A stretch of DNA of 64,000 nt from Aquila chrysaetos chrysaetos (Eukaryota; Chordata; Aves; Accipitriformes; Accipitridae), in assembly GCF_900496995.4 (NCBI RefSeq), contig NC_044009.1, forward strand, positions 54,338,964 through 54,402,963, written 5' to 3'. Numbering within the stretch: position 1 is the stretch's first letter; every line of letters starts with the position of its first letter. The notes beneath the pieces were generated by a model. It did not search any database and was not told the origin of the DNA. It saw only the letters and a list, made by a program, of their open reading frames with translations. The position numbers and the translations under genes are program-made. Shown here piece by piece: positions 1-14,000 of this stretch.

Positions 1-1919
1 ATAAATTTGAAATGAGAGTGCCTTTGCAAGTATCCATTTAAGAAGAAAAAAGGAGAGGGTGATTAGAATCTCATACATGTTATAGTCCTATGGATGGCAA
101 AATTAATACCGTTTATACTCAGCTTGTTCCATCAGGTATTTCTAGGGGGTGTGTTTTTTGGATGGTACCAGCTTTGTGAGTTAACACAAAGTTCATGGTT
201 TTGGAGACCCGCTTTAGAAAACTTAGTTGTGGAGGAGCAGTTCATAGTCTGACTGTGCTTACTTACATGCTGCTTACAACATACTGTGAAAGAAAATGGA
301 GGCTGAACTGTCACCTGACTGAGATCCAAGGCTCAGGCCTTAACAGCTTGTCTTAACTGGGCTCCAGAATGTGCCTTCATAACTCCAAAAACAAAGTAGT
401 TTGCTGCTTTGACGTGCTTATGCACCGTAGAATGACAATAAAACACTTCCAATTGCAGTAGAAATACTAAGATGGAAAAAGCAGAAAACTCTGAAGATGC
501 TTGGCAGGAAGATAGTGAACAAGTGAAAATTCTGGTCACTTTCAAACTGAAAGATGTTTGGGTACTTGAGACTGCTCGCACCTTAGATAGGTGTTTGTTT
601 TGTTACTGTGACTTAAAGGTGAAGAGGGTTTGAGATGGGGCGGGGGGTGGGAAGTAGTGCGGAGATGCTGGCCTTCAGGGGAAGTCATGGTAGGTGTCTC
701 TACGTATAGTTGACATGGAAACGGAGTCTGGTTATAAGTGGCCTACGTATCTAGTTAAGTTGGTGCTGTAGAGTTTTGAAAATGACACCTTTTTTTCCCC
801 AGTAAGTTTAATTTTTCTCTTAAATTAAGTTCTAGTGCAAGAGAACATTGCAGGACACACTCTGAAACTTCCACTTATCAAATAGCAACTGATTAAAAGA
901 TAAGTTACATGTTAAATAGATGATTCATGAGGGAAATTAACCTGGCTTTGTCCTTCGTTTGTGATGTTAGTTGCTGTGTCTCCCCATCTGGCTTTTATGA
1001 TGGGATAAGAGAAATACTTGGATACTTCTTAGTTTTAAAGAGTAAAAAGTAGTGGCCTAAGCTTACTAAAAAACATAACAAAAGTAAACCACAACTATAA
1101 CATCTACTCTAATTTGGTTGATCCTTAAAGGATCTTGGTTGTAGATACTTTCTGGGAGGATAAACAGCTCAACTGAGCTTTTTGATTGAGCTCAAGTTTT
1201 GTTATGTATCAAAAAATAAAATCGGAACATTTCAAATAGAAAATGAATGCCTTGGCTGCAAGTAACCAGACTAAGAGCTTTATAGGCTATCCCAGTTTGT
1301 ATTTGTTTAATTTATTTTTTTTAGTACTAGTTTCTGAAAACTGTTTTATGTCAGTGCTGTACACTGCTAAAATTGTTTTATTCCCATTCTTTACTCTGAA
1401 CTGTTTCAGTTGCAGTTGAGCTTGATGTAATCAGAGTATATCTGGTCTAAACAGCTTAGTAGAAGCTAGAACTGACTCCTTAGCCAAGTATATCAGACTG
1501 GTAAAAAATAAGCTGGATTAGTTAAACTGTTAAGTAAAACAATGAAGCTGATCAGTTTTGGCCATTTCTGGAGAGCAAAATTATGTTTCCTTGGAGACCT
1601 GTAAAGCTATATTTGGTCATGTTTATAGCATCTTACAAGTCAGGAATATCTTTTTCCCCTGTAAGCCACATCTATCTATAAAGGAAAAATAATGCTGATT
1701 GTAGTAGAAAGCAGCTTTTTTTGTGGGATTGTCTTGAGTAAACCTGGGAGTACTGATCAAGAGCACAAGCATAAATCCTACGTTATTTTTAAATAAAAAA
1801 GCTTTGCATCTTAAAGTTATTCCTTACTATTTTTGTAAGTCTTACATTATGTACACTTTTGTTCAGTGTAAGTACATCTGAAATACTGTGTCTGTAATTT
1901 TTTTTTAATGTTATTTCAG
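1..1919 (+). other. MARCHF7 intron, no other feature seen
   Basis: AT-rich unique-looking intron left of the first visible exon. The two minus-strand ORFs here (132-581) show no family resemblance and are treated as chance. Confidence 0.6.
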
Positions 1920-2091
1920 TCTACATCTTCTTCCTCTCATTTTACATCTGGGTGTTATGGTGACTCTGAGAGAACTCAGGGAGCATATTCAAGACTGCAT
2001 AGCCAGCAGCGAGATAGTGATTCAAAGAGACCTAAGCTGTCTTGTACATCTACCTCTTCTGTGAGAAGTAATGGCTTGACTGCCTTTTCAG
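1920..2091 (+). CDS. MARCHF7: MARCHF7 exon a (N-terminal Ser-rich segment)
   Basis: The acceptor TTATTTCAG ends at 1919 and the donor GTGAGA begins at 2092. It opens in phase 0 and encodes a Ser-rich stretch containing KRPKLSC, which is conserved with mammalian MARCHF7 and resembles a short basic nuclear-targeting patch. It ends with one base of the Asp codon completed by the next exon. The 1919 bases to its left are intron with no other gene seen. Confidence 0.93.
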
Positions 2092-5000
2092 GTGAGAGGT
2101 TGATTACTACAGCTGAGTTGCATGAGAATTGTCTGAGTAGTAAGATTGGGTTTTATCAAGTTTTAAAAGACTTGCTTTGAAATATTATGCTTTTATTATT
2201 CTTAAATATTAAAAACCTATGCTTAACAGAAGAGTATGTTCACACCGATAGCAGTATCCAAAATACTGAGAATGCTGTTAACGTGGTCTTTTGAAAACCC
2301 AATTGTACTTTACGCCGTTTCAAAATTACTACCTGTACCTATTCTATTTGCAGTAAAGCTGAACTTCGTGGTTCAAATATGTCTTAATTGGTTAAGATTT
2401 CAAGGAGAGAATGAGTGCAGCTGCTGTTATTTCATGAGTCAAATTGTGCTGGTAAACCTACGTGTGCCAGGGACAGCAGAAAGGAAGTCATTACCTACTT
2501 GGCTCTGTGTTCCAAGAAGCACAGTGTCATGGCTAGAGCACTGTTGTTAGGGGTCAGGGAAGAAAGAGTTCTTTTGAAGCAGGGCCTCAACTCATTATAT
2601 AGGCCAGGCAAAAAGAAACATTCTACACTAGGAGCTCTTTCAGGAAGAACTGAGATTTTCATTAAAGCTGTAAATAAGTATATGATACTTGGGTAGATGT
2701 AAGTTAAGCAATATGCTAATGGAAGTCTAAGGGTCAGGAAATAACAGTCAAAAACTTATATTGAAAATATTTTTGGAATGTTTTGAAACAGACCATTAGA
2801 TCCATTCAGATTACCCTTGTGAGTATGCATCAGCGTTCTCTTTATGTACCCTTATGGAACCACACAGCCATCCAAATAAAAGTTAATAAATTCTTGCTCA
2901 AAACCCGGTATTGTTGATGTTTTCTTACTCTGTTAATAGAATGACCACCGTTAACGTTTCTCATTATGGTGTAGGACTATCTGTCTTTCCGTTTCTAGAT
3001 TGGTTGGTCATCACACTGTGTTGTGGTTTAACCCCAGCTGGCAACTAAGCCCTGCACAGCCGCTTGCTCACTCCCTGCCCCTTGCTCCTCACCTCCTCCT
3101 GCCCTGGTGGGATGGCGGAGAGGATCAGAAGAGTAAAAGTGAGAAAACTTGTGGGCTGAGATAAAGACAGTTTAATAGTTAAAGGAAAAGCCACGCACAC
3201 AGGCAAAGCAAAATGAGGAATTCATTCACCACTTCCCATCGGCAGGCAGGTGTTCAGCCATCTCCGGGAAAGCAGGGCTCCATCATGCCTAACGGTGACT
3301 TTGGAAGACAAACACCATCACTCTGAATGTGTGTGTGTGTGTGTGTGTGTCCCGCCTCTTTCTTTGCCCATCTTTATATGCTGAGCATGACTTCATATGG
3401 TATGGAATATCCCTTGGGTCAGTTGGGATCAGCTGTCCTGGCTGTGTTCCCTCCCAACTTCTTGTGCATCCCTAGCCTACTCCTGGTGGGGTGGTGTGAG
3501 AAGCAGAAAAGGCCTTGACTCTGTATAAGCACTGCTTAGCAGTAACGAAAACATCACTGTGTTATCAACACTGTTTTCAGCACAAATCTGAAACATAGCC
3601 CCATGCTAGCTACTGGGAAGAAAATTAACTCTGTCCCAGCCAAAACCAGCACAGTCCTTAAATTTGGATTTGTGAGTTAGCAGTAAAACAAAATCAAGGT
3701 GGATTATTCAGAGCCGTTGAAGAACACTTTTTTTGGAACAAGTTTTTTTGACAGCTGAAGTATGTACAGTTCCCTATTTAGTTGTTGGAGCTGTTAGCAA
3801 AAAACAAGATCCCTTTTTGAACTGAAGTGTTTTACTCTTCAATATGAGCAAGAACAGTATTAGTCATTGTTCTTAAAGTTGTGTCTAAGCTGCATTTAAG
3901 CTTCATCTGTCTTTCTGGAAAATGAATTTTAGGAGCGTTTAAGAAGCATCATTAAAATGGCAGCATTTACTAAGTCTCAAGCTGCTATTTTGCCATGTTC
4001 TGAAGCCTATTTAATAACTAGCTACCATTAGAAAGCAAGATACTATTTCTCTTCCTCCTCCTGTCCTGTACGAGTGTTAATGGGTCTGACTCTTCACAAA
4101 AGTATTACTACTTTTTTCTGGTTTAGCTTTCAGAACTAACTCACTGCAAGATTAAGTAAGCGTCAGCATCAGCAGAGTGCTGCTTGCTCTTGACTTTGTG
4201 TTGGCAGCTGGCCACTTGATCAGCCTAATGGTATTGTTAAAACTCGCCTGTGATACGGTATAACCAGAATGCCTGCATAAGTACTAGCTTTAATGGATTT
4301 TTAAATTATTACAAAAACAGGGGATTTATTTACTTTTTCTTTCTAGATTCCTCTTGGAGGTATAGCAGGATTCCTAGATCTTCATCAGTGATGCTTGGCT
4401 CCCTTGGAACTGAGCTGGTGAGAGAGCGAAGAGAGTTGGAAAGAAGGACAGATCTGTCCGTTAATAACCTGGTGGATCACAGCTACAGAAACAGTGACTT
4501 TTCATCTTCAACATGTATGTATTGTACAGCTGAAAGCTTGTAAACCCGTAGGTTGCATGCCTGTTAGTTTCTTCGCGTGTTCTTTTAATACTTTCTTCAA
4601 AACATAAAGCCAAAAGATCTATTTAATTTTAAGGTATCCTTTTAAATAAAGTTGGTTGGCCACTTTCCATGCATTGGCTAAACCATTAAAGGATACATGA
4701 ATGGTCTAGCTTGTAGGTGCATTCAGTATAAGAAAATGGTATTGGTGTAAATATATAATATTAATTTGACTCATGAAAGGGTTTTCATGAAGATGCCCAT
4801 ATCGTATTATCTCTTTCCCTTTAGGTTCTTGAGTTATTATTAGGGAAAACTGCTAGACTACCATAAAAAGGAATAAACACGTACTTTGCATGAGGTGAGA
4901 GGTTTGTTCCATGGTAAGTGCTAGGACTAGTATGGACTTCAGCACTGTCATGACCCGGGCTGGACAGACATGGGAGTCACGTTTTGTTCAAAATTCCCTC

Positions 5001-8000
5001 AGTCTAAATTAAGCTGAAATGACACCAAATGATCAGTTAAACATTTTATTCATGGCAGAAGCAAACTGAACTTAGAAGGCGCTAACAGTAGGTGGTGTGG
5101 TTTCTCTCAACAGGAATTGGCATGGAACTACCTCAGTAAACTGTGTAACCCATGGTAACGATATACATCCATTCAGGGAAGAAGGAGATCCCTCCTGTTG
5201 AGTCAAGAGGTTCAGAGCGGACTCCCTTGCTTTCTAGACTCCTTCTATGAGAGGAGCCGAGGGGTGACTAGATCCACTCCTAGTCCCAGACTTGGTCAAT
5301 GGTTTATGTCTAAAGGGATGAGGTGTAGGGATTATGAAAAAGGAAAGAAAGAGAGATCAAGACGGGGAGAGAAAAAGGAAGAGAAAAGAGAAAGGTGTCA
5401 CCGGTCCTGGATTCAGCATTGGTCCAGTCAGCCGAGGGGTCCAGTTCCAGTGGGCGCGTGTGTGGGGCTTCAGTTTGTGTCCTTTTATCATCTCCTTGCC
5501 CCTCCTTCAGGCAGGCACTCAGACTCATTAGGCTAATAAGGTGTCATGCGCAGTTTGTGCTTTCAGAACCTTTGGGAAACGGGTCGGTGCTGTTGCTGAT
5601 GTCCTGTGCTCATCTGTGCTGATCTGCTTCTTTTAACCTGTGGTTCCAGGGTTTGTTGTTACACAGAGTTGGTCCTTATGCAGAACTTGCCCCACCACAA
5701 TGTTTGAGACATTAACTCTTTCAGTCTCTCACACGCTGTCATTTTCACTTTCTGTTCGGAGTTGTGGCCTTTTAGAGCTGTGTTGGGGGAAGCTTGTCAC
5801 CAGTCTTGATCTGCCACCTTTTGCAGATGTATTAATGGTATTTTTGTAATGCAGAAGTTTAAAAAAAAAAAATTAACATTTTTACAAGTATAGAAGATAA
5901 GCAGAAAAGATAAAAACTAGTTCCGGATTTCCTCCTGCATTATTGCCTTACCAGAAGAGTATGTTTTAATGTCATCATACTCCACGCTTCTTTAATAAGT
6001 GGACAGTTGGAGTTTATGTGGTAGAGCCTAATGGGAGAAATGAATGGGTGTACAGCCTTGCTTTGTACTGTTCACGCTGCGCTTCTAGCAGTAGTGCCAC
6101 TGTTAAGTGCTATAAAAATAACTCCCAACTGTGTTCCCTGCTGTGTAATCAAAACCATGTGGCAGATGCTTGGCATCTGTGCAGACGTTTCTTTAGTTAG
6201 AATCTGGCAGATGCATAAACCTCAGCTTCAACAATAAATGGTGATTGCAATGCAGAACCCATTTAAAAAAAAAACAAACCCCAAAAGCCACCCACCAAAA
6301 CTACAAACATGAAAGGTTTCAATTCTAGAATACATAGAGAAAGCTTCTGCCTCCTACCTTAATCTAACCTATGCTTGTTAAGCAGTTAAAATATTGAAGA
6401 AGTTTCTGTTCTTATGAGGTTAGTGGGCTTCAGCTGCTTCCTCCTTCCCCCTCTTCTCTCCCCCATGCCCCCCAAATCTAGCCATTTGAGGAAGGAGACT
6501 AGCTGATGTTAGCCTCCTCAGCTGCTTCATGTAATGTTAACTACAGTTCAGCTACAGTAGAATTCTTCTCAGTGTGTTGAGGTACTTACACAATGTTTAC
6601 AGAAAATATGCTTATAAGAATCATAGAATTATTTGGGTTGGAAGGGACATTTAAAGGTCACTTAGTCCAACCACCCTACAATGAGCATGGACATCTTCAA
6701 CTAGATCAGGTCGCTCAGGGCACCCCTCCTACCTGACCTTGAATGTTTCCAGGGATGGGGCATCTACCACCTCTCTGGGCTACCTGTTCCAGTGTTTCAC
6801 CATCCTCACTATAAAAAATTTCTGCCTTATATCTGGTCTGAATCTACCCTCTTTTAGTTTAAAACCATCACCCCTTGTCCTATCGCTACAGGCCCTATTA
6901 AAAAGTCTGTCCCCTTCTTTCTTACAAGTCCCTTTTATATATTGAAAGGCTGCAATCAGGTCTCCCTGGAGCCTTCTCATCTCCAGGCTAAACAACGCCA
7001 ACTCTCTCAGCCTTTCCTTATAGAAGAGATGTTCCATTCCTTTATCATTTTCATGGCCCTCCTCTGGCCCCGCTCCAACAGGTCCATGTCTTTCTTGTAC
7101 TGAGCTGGACGCAGTACTCCAGGTGGGGTCTCACAAGAGCAGAGTAGAGGAGCAGAATCACCTCCCTCAGCCTGCAGGCTACTGGGAAGTATTGGCTGAT
7201 CAAACATACACTTAAAAAGCAGGGAAGGACACAACAGTGTGGTGATGGTTATCTAATTGACTATAGGTAATCAAGGTAATTGGGAGAGCAGATGAGATTA
7301 CTAATCCAGAATGGTTAAGTCTGATTGTGCTTAAACCAGTTGCCTAGCTGAACATGTGAACTAACTTAGTTGTTGCATTTCTTTGATAAAAGCAACAGCT
7401 AGATAACCCTTTTGGGCTGGAGCAGTGGAATTACAGTATTTCTAGGCTATTCTTTTTATTTTTGAGTTCTTGGTTTAAAACATTATTACAGTAAGATACA
7501 CATCTAATTTAGGTACTATTCAATTTCTGTTATCCAAAGTCAATAATTTTGTTACCTTTAAGTAGTGTTTGTAACTGCAACTGTCGATGCTCTTATGATG
7601 AGAAGAATAAGGGTAGGTAGTTGTAATAGATGGGGAATATACTTGGCTTTATCCATGCATTTGTTTCAGGTGCTCTGGCGTCTGCTACATTGCTGAAATT
7701 TTGATTAACCCGTCTTTTTCAGTCTACAGGCAGAATGGACCTTTAAATTATAAATGGTATTGTATATAGTTTGCCATTTTTGATTCATATGCTGTTCTTA
7801 TGTAACTTCTGACAGATGGTCAGAATTTTCATATTTGCATATAAGAAAATGAGGCATACCTTGAAAATTTGAAGATTTGGGGCTGTAAATCCAAATGGAT
7901 TTACCAGACTGAAACCAGTCTAGGTTTCAGTTCCACTTTAGAATTCTGGTAAGTAAATTTAAACCTAACATTGCTCTGGAATCTACCTGCCAAATTTGAA

Positions 8001-11000
8001 ACAATTTTGAGTAAGGATCACAAATCCTGAACTTTTGCATTTACCCTTTAGAGTTATCCATCTGGAATGTAACAATCAGAGCACATCTTGTCATAGTATT
8101 TTCCTCTGCTTTTCTACAACAGATCTTCAAGAGAGGCCTGCCTCTTCATATGCAGAGGGAGCAAGACCAAAAGAGAACTCATTAAGCACTTTGAGGCTGA
8201 ATGCATCCATGAACCGCCAGTTGTCTTCTGATCATCAGCCATCTTTTTTCAACAGAGACTCTAACATGAGCTCTTCAAGATCCAGCTATTCTTCAAGACA
8301 AAGGAGAAATGAATTGGAATCTCCCCAGAGAGGCATGCAGCCAGCATTTTCTCTTACTGCCATTAGAGATGAAACTCCTTCCTCAAGTGGTTCTGAAAGG
8401 GTTTTATCTTCTCAGAGGTCATTGAATGAGCCTGTAGCTGACAGTGAAGGGAGGCGCACAACCAGACAGCTGCTATCTCGTTTAGCATCTAGTATGTCAT
8501 CTACATTTTTCTCTCGAAGGTCTAATCAAGACTCATTGCATACAAGATCATTAGGCTCTGAAGAGTCAACGGTGGTCCCAAGAGTTCAAGCATCGACTCT
8601 ATCGAGCAGTAATGGAGCTGCAACTCCAGAAGTTCCAGGACTTCAGACATCTGAAGCTTCTCAGGGATTTAGTTTTCTTAGACGAAGATGGGGTTTATCA
8701 GGAGTTTCACAAAATCATAACTCTGATTCAGACGGGGAGAGTTACAGACCAGACTCTGAAAGTAGGAGCACAGGATCCTGGTTATCATCATCTTTGAGGA
8801 ACAGATGTACACCTCTCTTTTCCAGAAGAAGAAGAGAAGGAAGAGATGAATCCGCAAGGATCTCTACCTCTGATACAACTGCCAGATCACAACATGTCTT
8901 CAGAAGAAGGGAGTCAGGTGAGGAGGCCTCTCTTGAAGCATCAGATAGCCCTCCTCGGGCTTCTGTTAGCAGACCACCAACACCTGCAGTATCTGGTATT
9001 CCTACAGCTACTGCCTCCCCACCAGATTCAGCCCACAGTAGGAGGAGTTCTGGAATTCTGCCTGGTTCTCTCTTTCGCTTTGCAGTGCCTCCAACATTAG
9101 GAAGCAGTCTGTCTGACAATCTTATGATAACTGTAGATATTATTCCCTCTGGCTGGAATCAGTCTGATGGACAAGAAAGTGGCAAGTCTAAAATACCACC
9201 TTCAAGAGATCCAGAAAGACTCCAGAAAATTAAAGAGAGGTAAATTAGTATGTTCTTTGGAGATAATAAAATGTACCTGACTTAACATGAGAGGGTTTTC
9301 TGTAACCATGACATTAAAAGGAAACTTCCCTTCAGAGAAGGCGGCAACTCATTCCTCTGTCACCTGTGTTCTCGCTTTTGTCTTTAGAGAAACTTGTTTT
9401 AATCCATGTAGGTTTGAGAACAGTTTGATGAATGGAATTGTCATTATTAAAAGTTACATGAAATGCATCATAACGTTTGTTGATATTCCTTCCTATTCAG
9501 CTTGCTTTTAGAAGATTCTGAAGATGAAGAGGGTGACTTATGCAGAATCTGTCAGATGTCCTCTGCAAGTTCTGACAACCTTTTAATAGAGCCTTGCAAA
9601 TGCACTGGAAGTCTGCAGTATGTTCACCAGGAGTGCATGAAAAAATGGCTGCAGTCCAAGATTAATTCAGGTAAAGCAGACTCTAGAGCAAGGTAGACTT
9701 CCAGTTACATTAGGAGGATTACTCCTACTAATATTAAGGTATTTATTTGAAAAATGAGCAGTTGGGGATAAACAGCAGTGTGGCACTTCCAGGCTTGTTG
9801 TGTGTCTGTGCAGCTTCTCATGTCAGTAGTTCCAAGAACTGTATTTGTCATTCAGAGAATTATATTTTTGGGATTGTCTACTAAGACGTTAGTCAAAATA
9901 TAACATCGCGGAAGTGTAGCTTTAGAGCTACTCTACCAGTTTGGGTGAGTTTTTTTCCCACCCTTCCTTGTGCATGTGGTTCTAGTTTTTAAGACTTTTA
10001 TAGGTGACTGGAGCAGAGTGATAGGAATTTGAAAATCCAAAAATATTTTTGTTGTAACTATACTTAAATCTTTGTTTGTTTGTTTGTTTGTTTGTTTGTT
10101 TTTAAGATACTAACTCCTGTTCAAGGCAGTTAAAACTGCTTGTTCAAAAAACTACTTCAAAGTGCATATAGAACTTTTTTAAGAAACACTTCAGAAATTG
10201 CATACCGTACAAATGTTTTTGTAATAAATTGATTGACCAGTTTATAACTAAGTTATCTGTAGTATTTTTAAGACTTAAAAATAGGTGGCTCGGTAGAAGA
10301 CGTCAAGACCATGGAATACTTTTTACCAAAGCAATGCGCTAGCATCTGTTTACTTTTTCAGTCAGTATTGGAGAACCCACATCAGAGTAGGGATGTATTA
10401 GAAGCCTCAGCCTGTAGGAGGAATTAGAAGTATTTAACTATGCAAGACATAAATCCACCATAAACGTGCTTTGTTCATCTTGTTGCTTATGGAGCAGCTT
10501 GTTTTAAACCTAGCACCTTAAGACAAAATGTTACTCTGACAATAACTTTAAGCTATTCCAGTATATTTATTATTACTTTTGTGTATATTTGGATTGCACT
10601 GTAGAATTCAAACAGCCCAAGCAGCGATTTTATGCCAGACTTTCAGTAAGAGGCGTATGGTGTCCAGAGTGAACATGAGGCAAAATATGTGGAGCTGGAT
10701 AGAGAATAAACATTCTATAGCATTTAAATTCTGACAGTAGCAGATAGTCACTACATACCAATTACAGGCTTTCTTTTCTTCTAACCTTGCCCTGCAAAAT
10801 AAAGCCAAAAATTAGTTACAGTTTGTGATGCTTGTATAATTGTGCCCTATGTTATAGATTGTTGCAACTTGACACTGACTTTCTCCCTGCCCCTCCCCAC
10901 CAGGTTCTTCTTTGGAAGCAGTAACAACTTGTGAACTGTGCAAGGAGAAGTTGCATCTGAATCTGGAAGACTTTGACATTCATGAACTCTATAGGGCACA

Positions 11001-14000
11001 TGCAAATGAACAAGTTAGTATATTTTGCCTAATTTGGTAAGTGTTGGTTTAGTGCTGGGAGGGCGCTCTTCTTTACAGAAGGAAATTGCATCTCCTTTTC
11101 AGAAGGAATGTTATGCACATAAAGTAATGTCAACATGGAACAGATTTTTCTCCTCAGTATTCAGATAAATTCTATCTCCCTGCTGTGTTTCCTATAGCTG
11201 AGCTTTCAGTAAGTGTAATATATCTCTTATCCTTTTCTTAGTTGCAGATCTGTCATCTAGCTTTGCAGTCCAGTGTCTCTGCTACATAGCTGCGGTGGGA
11301 ATAGTAGTATGATTAGATTGAATTTCACATTAAGTCATGAATTGTTTTTAGCTGTTTTTAACACACTTAAGCAGTTGGTTTAAACATAGCATTAAAAACT
11401 TTTTTATGTTTCATTAGAGTGGTGGAGACTAATCTCTTTCTTACAGCTTCCTGCTGCTCCTTCAAGTCCTATCCTGAATTAAAAATAATTAAAGGCCCAT
11501 TACTATTACTCTCTTTATGTAAAATACATTATTTTAGAACTACTGGATTGTGTAGCATTTAAAAATGAACAAATAACAAAAAGCTGGTGTTATTTTAATG
11601 AACTTTATTCAGAGGGTTTTCCTTCTCTGGGTTGTGTTGTGTGAATATAGAAAGACTACTGAAATTTGCCTACCTCAGAAGCTGAAAGAAAATAGAAACG
11701 GGTGCCAGTTTTGCAGCCAAACATCAACCTCTAATTTTATTACTTGGAGTAAGCTCTTACTCTAGTACTCCAGTTCCTGTCACTTGGGCCAGACTCTGTG
11801 TCTTTCTCGAGACATTTTATGTTTTAGCACTACTGATTGTTGGTTACTGTCACTACTTTGATAGAAATAAGAGCTTTGAAACTTCTTAAAGAATTGACTC
11901 TAAATGATCAGTTCAGCAGTAGTATTTTGAAAGTTTATCTTGGAAGGGAAGATAATTTCTCAAAATATTTATAACATCATAAAGTTCTTATAATATGTCC
12001 CTTTATTTTGGTTTTCTGTAAAGCATTGGGACCACTGAAAAGAAACCAGCAAAGTATGTTGTTTATTTTCCCCAGTGGTATAATATTCTGATTCTCAGAT
12101 TCCTTCCTGTGAACTGATCATGCTGACTGAGATTTTCTTTGTAGAACTCTTTCTATTTATCTTCAAGGATAACATGTTAGATCTGGGCTGGGTGGGAAGA
12201 ACCAGAAGTACAAATAGCTTTTCAGTAATTCAAGTTTTTTAGTATTACATTTCCCTAATTCTCTTGCAACAACTAGAGATCAAATATATAATGTTTGTAG
12301 TAAAATTTTGATTCTGCTTCTACTTCTTGAGTTGTATATGCAGACATATCACTGACATTCTGAATGTTTCTTTTGATCTCCTTTAAGGCAGACTATGAAT
12401 TTATCAGCTCTGGTCTCTACCTTGTAGTGTTGTTACACTTATGCGAGCAGCGCTTTTCTGATATGCTAGGAACTGCAAGTGAGGCCAGCACACGTGTCAG
12501 AGTAAGTATGCAGTGATTTTATGGCAGGAATTGCTCGTACAGAGAACTTGGAACTAGATTGCTACCTTGAGCAACCTAGGAGCTATATATCCAAGAAGCA
12601 TGCTTATTTAATAAATCTAGGTCTAAAATGGTCTGGGTTTGTCAATGCAGTAACACCATGTTTGATTTGAAACTGAAGGTACTACTTTGCAAAATTATTT
12701 TTGTCAAGGTTGTTGGTAATTCATTGCTTTGCACGTATGTTGTCATGATTATTGTGAATTTAAGCAAAACTGGAAGGTTAACCTCCCTCTGTACAAAACA
12801 TGCAGTTGAGAATGTTGGACTATCTTATTTGATTAATTTTTCTCATTATGCCGGTCCATATTGCAAAGGTCTAGACCTTGCAATGCTTTTCTGCTGGATT
12901 GCGCCTAAATATGTACTTGAATATTACATTCTGAAACTGCCTAGCTGTAGTCTGATTTTGTGGCATTAGTCAAAACTCTTATTAGTTGTATTTGACTGGA
13001 TTCTTGATACTTAAATGGCTTGGCTTAGAAGTACAGTAAGTACGCGTTTCACCAGTAAGAGATCATTGTACAAAGTTATTTCTGCAGTGATTCATTCCGA
13101 AATCCTGTATTCTACATGTTTATTTGATACTAGATAATGAATTAGTGCTCTTCGTCAATGGAGCTCCTGAAAAGCTGATTTTTTTTTTTTTAATTACATA
13201 CAAAGGATTGACAATATTAACTTTATCGAATGCTTATTGGGATGGTTGCTAGCAGGTACTAGGCCCTTGGGGTAGAGGCAGGACAGTGCTCTAATCTCTT
13301 ACTGTATTAGAACAGTGGTCCTCTTTTCTGTACACATCTAATGTAGCGCTTGTATTCCATGATCCACAAACGAAATATCCAGTTTTCTCTGCTACAAGTG
13401 TAGAGACATAAAAGACATATAATCTAATAGTAGCAAGCATCCAGTACAGGTTATTAGCTTGAGTGTATTGCAGAAATAAGATGTTTTTACTGTTTTTTCA
13501 TCAGAGGCGGCATTACACAGTTGTGTGACACTGCATTTTAAACCAGTGAGAGCACTGATGCATGTTTTGATGCTGAGCGTACAGCTGAGCTATGGAAACT
13601 GTAGCATTACCTTCTCGTTTCATTTTTGCTGTATCTAAACATCTGAACTATCACTGAAACAGTGATGTAGATTGTCATTGACAAAACAACGCTTGGCTGA
13701 GACTTTCAAAGTTGCCTAAGGAACTTCTGTTCCTGGGGATTTTGGCTTTGGGTTTTTATACCGTGTACTTCCAACATCAAACTGCCACCATTGCCTGATA
13801 GTAATCCTGCTCTGAAAGTTTTTATTTACAGTTAAAATCTTAAGTGTATTTATGCATTTTTTTATTAACCTTATTCAGTCAGAGGGCTCTGTTTTGTCAT
13901 ATTAATAGTGAAGTAAATTAAATGGATCCAACTAATGCAGTCCTTACAGATTATGTTTTTCTGCATTGCAATTTCTAGGAATGGTTTTAATAAAACTGGC

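Noticed and set aside
12628-12969. 113-codon + ORF in a MARCHF7 intron
   Set aside because: No similarity recognised and no coding bias; intronic chance ORF.
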